Below, one piece after another: positions 56,343 to 64,000 of a stretch of 64,000 nt of DNA. Within the stretch, counting starts at the first letter, position 1. The number at the start of each line of letters is the position of its first letter. Made by a program: the position numbers and the translations under genes. The stretch comes from Astragalus membranaceus (taxonomy: Eukaryota > Streptophyta > Magnoliopsida > Fabales > Fabaceae): assembly GCA_039519185.1 (NCBI GenBank), contig CM076847.1, positions 72,141,864-72,205,863 on the forward strand. Direction: 5' to 3'. Below the pieces are notes generated by a model, which made no database searches, was not told where the DNA came from, and saw only the letters and a program-made list of their open reading frames with translations.

Positions 56343-57205
56343 GATGTTAAAACAGCTTTTTTGAACGGTGACTTAGAAGAAGAAATTTACATGACTCAAC
56401 CCGAAGGATGTATAGTTTTTGGTCAAGAGAACAAAGTATGCAAACTCCTTAAGTCTTATATGGTTTAAAACAAGCACCAAAACAATGGTATGAAAATTTT
56501 GACAAAACTTTGATTAATGATGGTTTCTCCACAACTGATGTTGATAAATGTGTTTACACTAAAACTGTGTGTGGAGAACATGTGATTATATGCTTGTATG
56601 TAGATGACATGCTCATTTTTGGTACCTGTCTTGATATTGTTACTAGAACAAAATCTTTTCTCTCATCTAGTTTTGATATGAAAGATATGGGTGAGGCAAA
56701 TGTAATATGGGTGAGGCAAATGTAATATTAGGAGTTAGAGTCATCAGGGAAGGTGATAGTATTATACTATCACAAGATCATTATGTGGAAAAACTTATTA
56801 GGAAGTTTGGTGACTATAACTCTACCTCTTTGAGTACCCCTTATGAAGCTAACTCGCACTTGAAGAAAAATAGAGGTCCAACCTCAGTATGCCCAAGTAA
56901 TTGGGAGCCTACTGCATTTAATGAACTTTTCTCGACCAGACATTACGTTCGCAGTCGGTCGTCTGAGTAGGTATACTCATAACTCTGGTCAGGATCATTG
57001 GAAGGCAATTGCTCACCTTATGCGATATTTGAGAGGTACCACAAATTATGGTATTTCTTACAGGGGATTTCCCGCAGTATTGGAAAGATACTACGATGCT
57101 AACTGGATATCTGATTCAGATGAGACAAAATCCACCAGTGGTTACATTTTTTCACTAGGTGGTGGTGCGGTAACTTGGAGGTCAGCCAAACAATCCATTC
57201 TTGGG
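56343..57205 (+). pseudogene. copia reverse transcriptase C-terminal part and RNase H start
   Basis: DVKTAFLNGDLEEEIYMTQP, then a one-base loss near 56456, KQAPKQWYENFDKTL, and the catalytic CLYVDDMLIFG (YVDD box). A 20-bp tandem duplication at 56693-56732 shifts the frame. Then VIREGDSIILSQDHYVEKLI, PDITFAVGRLSRYTHN, HLMRYLRGTTNYGI and DANWISDSDETKSTSGYIF (RNase H start) follow, ending WRSAKQSIL at the Athila-like junction. Several disruptions; inactive. Confidence 0.9.
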
Positions 57206-57207
57206 TG

Positions 57208-58050
57208 ATGGGTGATGAAGAGGATGAAGAAACCACTGAAAGCAGTGAGAAGAATGGGGAACAAAGCATATCTATGGAGGAAGCAATGAAAAAATTTGAA
57301 AACTGGTCACAACCAGAATTTACCCAAGCTACTCCACAAGCCAACCCCCAAGATACCACAACATCACCCTCCACTGGAAAAACACCGACCCCTCCATCAC
57401 CTAAATCACCACCACAATCATCCCCACCACCACCCATCACCCAAGAAAAACAAGCTGAAAAACCACCATCACCAATCAAAGAAAAAACCCCACCACAGGC
57501 CACTGAAACTGATGCAACTAACATTTTTCTTGAGAAACAAACTTTGCAGGCAATTGAAGAGGAGGAAATCGATGAAGAAAAAGAAAAATCAACCTCTGAT
57601 GATGAAGTTCACCCAACAGCTGATGCTTTTGCACCTAGTGCAGAAGCACCTGAAAGTGTTCCAGTTGTGACAGTCATACCCAAGAACAAAGAAAACACTG
57701 TCAAGCTGGTGCTGGAGGAGCTAGCAAAGAAGAAGAAGGAAGAACTGGGCAACACCCAGAAGTTTTTCAAGAAGAAGACTGAAAGTTCAAAGGCTGTGAT
57801 TGAATCAGTTGTGGAACAAGAGCAGACCACTGTGCAAGCACCTGAGGAACCAGAGGAGGCAACTGATAAGCCTGCAGAGGAGGAGCCTGAAGAACCTAAA
57901 GAACCAGAACCTGTAGCTGAGGAAGTTGGTGAAGCTGCACCTAGTGCTTCTACACCAAAACCTAAAGAAGCAAAGAAGAAAAAGCAGAAGGTGAAGCACA
58001 TTCCAGCCAGAACTAGTTCAAGGATCAGGAGTGGTGCCAAAAAAGAGTAA
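57208..58050 (+). CDS. acidic, proline-rich ORF of unknown function (Athila-like element)
   Basis: 280 aa from ATG at 57208, overlapping the copia junction, so the true N-terminus is lost and this start is simply the first available. Composition: acidic N-terminus, Pro/Ser/Thr-rich 40-105 (PPQSSPPPPITQEK), Glu-rich repeats (PEEPEEATDKPAEEEPEEPK) and a very basic C-terminus (PKEAKKKKQKVKHIPARTSS, then RIRSGAKKE) resembling a nuclear localisation signal. No catalytic motif or membrane segment seen. Its place between a lost pol and the PPT fits the extra 3' ORF of Athila/Calypso-like elements, often called env-like, but nothing here shows an envelope protein. It could also be the linker of a longer protein. 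No stops inside. Confidence 0.5.
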   Translation: MGDEEDEETTESSEKNGEQSISMEEAMKKFENWSQPEFTQATPQANPQDTTTSPSTGKTPTPPSPKSPPQSSPPPPITQEKQAEKPPSPIKEKTPPQATETDATNIFLEKQTLQAIEEEEIDEEKEKSTSDDEVHPTADAFAPSAEAPESVPVVTVIPKNKENTVKLVLEELAKKKKEELGNTQKFFKKKTESSKAVIESVVEQEQTTVQAPEEPEEATDKPAEEEPEEPKEPEPVAEEVGEAAPSASTPKPKEAKKKKQKVKHIPARTSSRIRSGAKKE

Positions 58051-59267
58051 AACCTTTTAATGTTGATTATATCTGAACTGCTAAATATATTTTGATATCC
58101 CACGTGTATTAACCCCACTCCCCATTTTGGTACAAACAATTATTATTTTGGTCTCAACTTAAGATCAGTGGGGACACTGCTCAGCTTTAAGTTGGGGGGT
58201 GAAAAACATCTCTTAAAATACTATGCATGTGCTGGTATGTTTTAATTAAATATGTATGTTTGTATGCTATGTTATTTATCTATATGTTCATATTTTCAAA
58301 ATTTTGACGCATTCAAACAAAGCTTCTTTGAAAAATTTAGAAAACTGATTTACAAAAACATAAGTAGCACAAAGCTTTAGTTTGAAATACATCAAGTTAT
58401 TTTTTAGGATTTAAATAGTTTTTGAATCATGATCAGCTTAAAATTCTTTTGTGCAAAATCTTAACTAAAAACTCATTCTTTGAACCAATTTTTAATGATG
58501 AAAGAAAGATTTTTTCTTGTTTTCCCCAAATAACCAATTTTTATCACCACTTTGACACATCAAAACTGAGTTTCTAAAAAGAACCTTGCTATTTGAAAAC
58601 TATCTAATGCAAAAGGAAACTTTAGAAAACCAAGGTCAAAAACAATATTTTTCTAAAAATATAGAAGAGCATAAAGAAATAAGTTTAGGGGAGTTTTCAT
58701 GAATACTAAGGTTGAGTATGCAAAACTTAGAGAAGTCAGCACAAAAGGTTACCCAAAAACACTACAAAAGAACCAAAATATTACAAGCTAGCCATATTTG
58801 CCCAAATCATCAGCCTGAACATGTTCCAAATAAATGCATTTGGTTTGAAAAAGAAAAGCATAAAAATGCAAAAAAAAAAAAGAAAAACCAAAGAAAAAAG
58901 TATGCATAAGGAGGTCAGTGAGGAAGGCAACATATGCTATCAATCTTGAAAAAGTGTTACCAAGGTGCTTCTGCACCAAAGAAACAGAAAAGCAGTGCTT
59001 CTGCGCCTAGTGCTTCCGCACCTGGTGCTTCTGCACCAAAACCAAAGAACCACCAAAAATAAAGAAAACTCCAAATGACTCAAACAGTTTTGAAATGCTC
59101 AAACAAGCCCTTAGTTGTGCTTAAAGACCCCCTAAGTCTTGAAGATATTGTTAGTCTAATCTATATTTTGAACCATCTTTGTTTTTGACCAAACGTGATC
59201 TAAACTTTTTCAAAAGCAAAAGAGAAACTTCTCACTTAGTTTTGGGAACTGACTGGATCTCAGTGGA

Positions 59268-59306
<39 letters not shown>

Positions 59307-59500
59307 AATGAGTTTTGATAAACCTTGGATGTCTGGGAAATCAATGACACACAAAGCAAAAATTTCTGAAATTTGAGGTTCATACAATGAGAAAGCAATT
59401 TTTGAAAAGAGATGAGCTGATATGATCTTCTTAAAATCTATGAAAATCTTAGTTTTGTTTTGTCATTACTTGAGGACAAGCAATGGTTTAAGTTTGAGGG
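58051..59500 (+). other. 3' non-coding region of the Athila-like fragment
   Basis: AT-rich. At 58973-59059 a frame reads GASAPKKQKS-SASAPSASAPGASAPKPKNH, a relic of an ASAP-repeat tail. A (CA)17 tract lies at 59271-59304. TGAGGACAAG plus a purine-rich tract (59471-59500) marks the PPT region. Confidence 0.6.
59271..59304. repeat. (CA)17 microsatellite
   Basis: Uninterrupted CA dinucleotide run. Confidence 0.95.
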
Positions 59501-61185
59501 TGTGATAACTCTATTTTATATAGTGTTATTCATACATCTAACTATAACTAATTGTCTGAAGCCAAGTATAATATGTATTAAATATAGTAGTTTTAGTCAA
59601 ATAACAACATTATAAGTTTTATAGAAGATTGCACAATGATTTAAGCATTTTGTATATATATTGGTATGTTTGATATGTTTGCTCAGTGCAGCTGCAGTTC
59701 ATGCTTCTGCACCAGGAAAACAGCATTGCTTCCACACTAAAGGCACATCCAAGATAAAGTGTTTCTGCACTTAGTGCTTCTGCACTAGATGCTTCTGCAT
59801 CTTAGTGCTTCTGCACCGTCCAGCTGTAAGCTTATAACCCCCCCACCTTGGAAGCACCTCAATTCATACCATGACACCAAAAGTTTTGTGACATCATGCT
59901 TAGTCATTGGGCACATGGAGACACATGCCCACATGCATATGGAGGCGTCCACCATGAAACATCATCAAAAGGGGCTATACACCTAAAGACACATGGATCT
60001 CCACCATTGGACCTCCTTTGAAGAAGAGTGCTGGACTTTATCTTCTCAAATTCAGAGCAGGAAAGTAACCATGGTTAGGCTACACATTGCTGACTTAGTT
60101 ACTACGCAAACCCTCATGCAAAGGAAACCACAAAGGCTATAAATATGCTCCACTTCGCACTTGAAGAACAATCCATTTCTTCATCCAAATTTATATAGCT
60201 TTCATACAGTTTTAAGTAGTTTATTTCTTGCATTTTATTCAGTAGTTAGTTGTAAGAAGCTGAGGAAGGAATTGACACCCTCTTCCCCCACTTCTTCATA
60301 GATAGACGAAGGAATCAGTGCTTCTGCACCAATCAGAATTCCATGCAAAGGAACATCAATCTGTGTAACTTCTACCCTATTGATATCTTTTGTATTATCC
60401 ATATTATTATGCTCTTTGCAGATTCTCTCTATTATATAATGAGTAACATGAGCTAAATTCCTTTAGTTGAGATGTTCTAAACTTATAATGAACTTTTGAG
60501 TAAGTTATTATGCTTTTAAGTGTTGTAGCATTTTGGGTCTTGTGTTATATTATATCCATCTTATTTTAAGGTTGATCGCTTAAAAAAAGTAGAGTTATAT
60601 ACACAGACATGGTTTATAACTAGAAATCAAGACTAATAAGGGTGAGTGTTTTAAAAAAGGCTTTATTGACTTGTTAATAAAGAAAACTTTGTTAAAACCA
60701 TGTTAAGTCCTAGACATAGGATAACATAGTCCTTAGGGTGAAACAGTGGGTACCTCAAAGGTAGGAGTGAACTTATTTAGCAAGCCCAGACATGGGAAGC
60801 TTGTAACGAAACTCTGAAGAAAGTAGCTGACAAGCACACACTTATGCAACTGCACTCAATGCTACTGCACTTGTTGCTTCTGCATCATAGTGCTTCTGCA
60901 TCATAGTGCTTCTGCATCTCTAAAAGCATAGAAACTCTCAAAAGAGGCATTATCTAGTAAAGACATCTCAACTATCTTTCTCAACTGATTTCCTTCATCT
61001 TATTTTACATACTTGCATTCTGTTTTTACTTAAACTGAAAACCCCAAATTTTGTGAGTAGTGTAGTAGCACATATTTATATCACTCTAAGCATACAAGAG
61101 TTTAACCAATCCCTGTGGGTTCGACCTTTCTTATCATTGTATTATTTGTGTGACTGTGTATACTTGCACATATTTTGCCACACCA
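59501..61185 (+). repeat. 3' LTR of the Athila-like fragment
   Basis: Starts TGTGATAACTCTATTTTATA and ends near GCCACACCA. It contains at least eight copies of (A/G)GTGCTTCTGCA(C/T)C, a motif with short inverted arms GTGC/GCAC. A TATA-like CTATAAATA lies near 60137. The region 60690-60840 aligns in reverse with 63880-64000. The exact right border is uncertain by about 10 bp. Confidence 0.65.
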
Positions 61186-61189
61186 AACA

Positions 61190-61444
61190 CCATCAGTGTC
61201 AATACATTGTGATAGTCAGTCGGCAATAGCCGTTGCAAAGAATAAAACCTATAATGGCAAAAATAGACATGTGCAATTAAGACACAATGTTGTCAAACAA
61301 TTGCAAAAATATGGAGCAATATCGATCGATTATTTGAAGTCAGAAGTGAATTTGGCCGATCCTCTGACAAAACCCCTAGGGAAGAAACTGATATATGAGA
61401 CATCGAGGGGAATGAGACTAAAGTCAATTGAAATTAAGAAGTGA
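61190..61444 (+). pseudogene. copia RNase H C-terminus
   Basis: SVSIHCDSQSAIAVAKNKTY then RHVQLRHNVVKQLQKYGAIS and NLADPLTKPLGKKLIYETSR, ending KSIEIKK with a TGA at 61442-61444. This is the normal end of copia pol. It continues the RNase H domain cut at 57205, minus about 40 residues. Confidence 0.9.
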
Positions 61445-62019
61445 TGGTAACCCAACCTTTGTGATTGGAGATCCCATGAATAAGGTTCAATGAGGTAAAA
61501 ACAAGTCACTTCTTGATATTGCTAGCACTGAAAATTAATTCAAGTAATTAATTTTATTATTGTCCTTTCCTATGGTGTTATTGTGATAGTGCTAGACTGC
61601 AGGGTTAAAAAGGATAGCTTAAAGCTTTTAATGATTCTCATAGCCCTTATGGGTGGTGTATGACTTGCAACATACACTTGATGAAATCACCTATATGAGT
61701 GTCATGTGGGGCCGCTTGCATGAGATCCTGACAAGATCTCTAGAGCACTCATGAATACCGATCACGCGCACGGCCTAGTAGCTCAACACCGCGGAAACAG
61801 CAAGAATTGTGGGGGTGTAATGTGATGGTAAAACCTCTAACATATAATATGTGTCTTGGGTTCCATAGCTTGCTAAACCAATTCACTGTATGTTATGTTT
61901 TATCTGTCTAGGACTGGTTCCATAGCTTGCTATACAGCTTCGATGCATTATATCTACGATGTTAACCCAAGAAACTTCTTTTATAAAAAAATTTCAAACT
62001 TTTGAAATATGTGGGGGAT
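61445..62019 (+). other. copia 3' non-coding region and PPT
   Basis: Non-coding sequence with two copies of GGTTCCATAGCTTGCTA (61859 and 61917). GTGGGGGAT (62011-62019) is the polypurine tract next to the LTR. Confidence 0.75.
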
Positions 62020-62300
62020 TGTTGCGTTTTATTGGAAAAACAAAGGATATTTCAAAAATGGGAAGTCTCACATTGTTTGGCTTTGGTTCAGTGCAAATCT
62101 TCCGATTTCCCCGCCCCCTCCCTCTCCCCCGGCGCGCACGATTAGCCTTGCGCTAATTTTACTTAATGAAATATTATTTTTATACTTAATTTTGGTTTTA
62201 TATCGGCCTATCCGAATATGCCCATTTTTAAGCAACAAACGGATAATTCATTTCGTAACTAAGTTCACAATATAGTTCAAACTTACTTATAGAGAATTAT
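62020..62300 (+). repeat. right LTR of the copia element (end unresolved)
   Basis: TGTTGCGTTTTATTGGAAAA... matches the left LTR through GCGCGCACGATTAG (to about 62155). The rest has no partner in the window, so the LTR end is a guess. Confidence 0.6.
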
Positions 62301-63548
62301 ACATCACTATAACATATCTTATAACTTATAGACATAACATCATCATAAAACATGGAACTACCAAACTTAGCCTATGCCTCTAACCTTTTATGCCACTAAC
62401 CAGCACCAAAAAAACCAAAATTCCATCATACACGTATGAATTAAACATGAGAACTTAAAAAGAGACTTATATTAACACAAAATAATCAACAAAAGAGATA
62501 TTATTCAAACATTCCAAAAATACTTTTCTACAAATCTACATCAACTTAGGTGATTTAATTAACATATCAAACGATATCGAAATTTAGCAAACGACCACTC
62601 ATTGGAAAGCTTAGAGTGTCTAGTTTATACAAGTAATTTTTATTTCACATAATAATGACCCAACAGGTACAGTTTGATAAAACAATACCGACAGTTTAAA
62701 AAACATGACAGTTTAAGTTACCTAAATTGTAACATACTTTGAGACATGAATACTCAGTCAAATACCATGAAGTTTGTGCTCAAACCGAAGAAAATTGAGT
62801 CTAGTTTCCAATGGAACAAAAATAATTTAAAAAGGAGTTCTATAGAAGACGTTAGAAGAAAAACACTGAACCTATATCTGCACTTTTTTCCCAGATTTGT
62901 AACTCAACTTGTAACTATAATTTCTCTAACCATACTCACTCAAAATCAGACAAACAAGTGCCTAAACTGAAGAGCATTCTGTCTAGTTTCTATAAAACAA
63001 AAAATATTCTGAATAGACTTCCATAGAGATAGTTATAAGTAAAAGTGTAAAACAATGAACCTATGTATTATGGTTTTCTGCAGAAATTTGTTTTACGCAT
63101 ATTTTCATGGAATTCATGTCTTAAAACCACAATTAATATAAAAATCATCCAATATAATATTCAATCATACAAGTTCATTTCAACATTCATATAAACTAGA
63201 ATCAAACTATAAAAAAATGCCTAGGGACTTATTGGTTGCCCGTCCTAACAAATCCCCAACTTGAAAAAGAACTCACCTCAAACACTTGGTGAGCAGAAAT
63301 TTCAGCAGCAGCTCCTTAACTTCTAGCTCTCCAAGGTGCACGAAAATGAACTCCCATTCCTCCAATCTTGCTTCAATCTACAAGTTCCCATATCCCTCTA
63401 GCTATCCTTGAACCCATGGCTTCTAATTCAACTTCTAGTTTGGACATGCAAGGCCATTAAGGTAGCTTCAAGAACGGGGTAAAATTCTGATTTTTTGGTT
63501 TTATGGCTCTAAGGTTGAAGGAAACCTTAGGATTTGAGATGTGGGGAT
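62301..63548. other. AT-rich repeat-like DNA, no gene
   Basis: Two diverged copies of a segment containing AGTCTAGTTTC...AGAC(G)TT (around 62790-62850 and 62970-63040). Short ORFs (62746-62970) are not convincing. 63230-63540 looks like non-coding repeat DNA. Confidence 0.45.
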
Positions 63549-64000
63549 TGTTGTGTAAAAATGTGTGCAAGTATACATAGTCCAACAAGTAGTATAATGA
63601 TAAATAGAGATCGTTCCCACGTGGATTGGCATTTAAAAAGTGTTTAATGTGGCTAGTAAATTAGTGAAGTCAAATAAAGCGACACAAGTTTTTGGAAACA
63701 TTTTTAAATAACAAGTTAAGTAAAGGGGTGTGAAAATCAGAGTTGAGAGCAAGTTGGGATGCAGTAACTAAGTAAATCCATTAAAATGCAATAATGCTAT
63801 GTTTGATGTTGCAGCACTAGATGCTGTCGCAATTGTTTATATTCTTTCAAATATTTCACACTAGGGTTTTCTTACAAGAGCTTATGTCTAAGCCCTAAAT
63901 AAGTGATCTACCTTAGGCTGCTTACGCACCCACAGTATTCACCTTATGGATTTTGCCCTTCTATGTCTAGGTTTTAAGCAAGGAGTATCAAAATGTCTTT
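63549..64000 (-). repeat. Athila-like LTR on the minus strand, running off the window
   Basis: Begins TGTTGTGTAAAAATGTGTGC on the plus strand. Its reverse complement aligns with the last ~500 bp of the LTR at 59501-61185 (GTATACTTGCACA, CCTAGACATAG, GTGGGT and ACTTATTTAG in the same order) but is clearly diverged. It is therefore the end of another related element in the opposite orientation. Confidence 0.65.

Larger units (their letters stand above)
57206..61185 (+). mobile_element. 3' part of an Athila-like Ty3/gypsy element
   Basis: Contains an unknown acidic/proline-rich ORF, a long non-coding region, the segment CTTGAGGACAAGCAATGG followed by GTTTAAGTTTGAGGG (PPT region typical of Athila/Calypso-like elements) and a ~1.68 kb LTR from about 59501. 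No 5' LTR, gag or pol is present: the left edge fuses straight into copia RNase H. About 120 bp of copia sequence is also missing across the junction, so a deletion accompanied or followed insertion. Lineage is from memory. Confidence 0.65.
48054..62150 (+). mobile_element. decayed Ty1/copia retrotransposon, split by two nested insertions
   Basis: Pieces in order: a left LTR stub (48054-48262), integrase (48262-49065), RT part 1 (49066-49393), [gag-only element 49394-56342], RT part 2 and RNase H start (56343-57205), [Athila-like fragment 57206-61185], RNase H end (61190-61444), 3' region, PPT (62011-62019) and right LTR from 62020. Gag, protease and the integrase zinc finger are deleted. The right border beyond about 62150 is not resolved. 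The domain order INT-RT-RH is diagnostic for Ty1/copia. Confidence 0.88.

Noticed and set aside
57609..58139. 176-aa minus-strand ORF
   Set aside because: Shadow of the acidic plus-strand ORF; Ser/Phe-rich antisense composition.

Overview
The window is plant nuclear DNA, most likely from a legume (Fabaceae). It has AT-rich intergenic sequence, intron-rich genes with GT-AG splice sites, plant-only families (AHL, MAP65, B3, plant mobile domain) and many nested LTR retrotransposons, one with a Tat/Ogre-type gag. Ogre-type elements are abundant in pea, vetch and Medicago relatives; the species cannot be fixed from sequence alone.

Only two genes look intact, both on the minus strand. One is an AT-hook nuclear-localized (AHL) gene of 5 coding exons (10304-13505, 330 aa). 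The other is a 65-kDa microtubule-associated protein gene of 12 coding exons (16332-20249, 719 aa), most like MAP65-3/PLEIADE. It has a 5' UTR intron and two MSA-type (MYB3R, G2/M) sites just upstream. All splice junctions were worked out by hand and keep the frame throughout.

Left flank (1-9600). Bases 1-7421 look like the 3' part of a large Helitron that captured gene pieces: four exons of a PHYTOCHROME-DEPENDENT LATE-FLOWERING/SPT20-like gene and the end of a B3 domain gene. It ends in a hairpin plus CTAG, directly followed by T. It is inserted in one copy of a ~0.5 kb direct repeat whose second copy (8866-9366) shows the empty site. Two MITEs follow.

Middle (21586-46372). In order: a MULE carrying a broken transposase facing a plant-mobile-domain gene; an AT-rich stretch; then an old minus-strand Ty3/gypsy element (26138-43107). 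That element was hit twice. A 1.1 kb CACTA element sits in its 3' LTR remnant (TSD ATC, with the empty site visible in its other LTR). A 12.2 kb young Tat/Ogre-like element (28313-40513, TSD AGGAG, ~3.37 kb LTRs almost identical) sits in its gag-pol. A 2.8 kb solo LTR of a relative (TSD GTTAG) lies at 43584-46367.

Right part (46373-64000). After a Mutator-type MITE and a LINE RNase H fragment comes a decayed Ty1/copia element (48054 to past 62150). Its reverse transcriptase is split by a 6.95 kb gag-only element with 366 bp LTRs (49394-56342). That element is packed with GC-rich hairpin repeats, a 45-bp coding minisatellite, a ~48-bp array and a 120-bp satellite-like array. The copia RNase H is split by the 3' part of an Athila-like element (57206-61185). 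A related LTR in the opposite orientation enters at 63549 and runs off the window.

The most unusual structure is the gag-only element with its recurrent ATGA-loop hairpins. Coordinates were read by eye and similarity calls are from memory of the families; no database search was possible.
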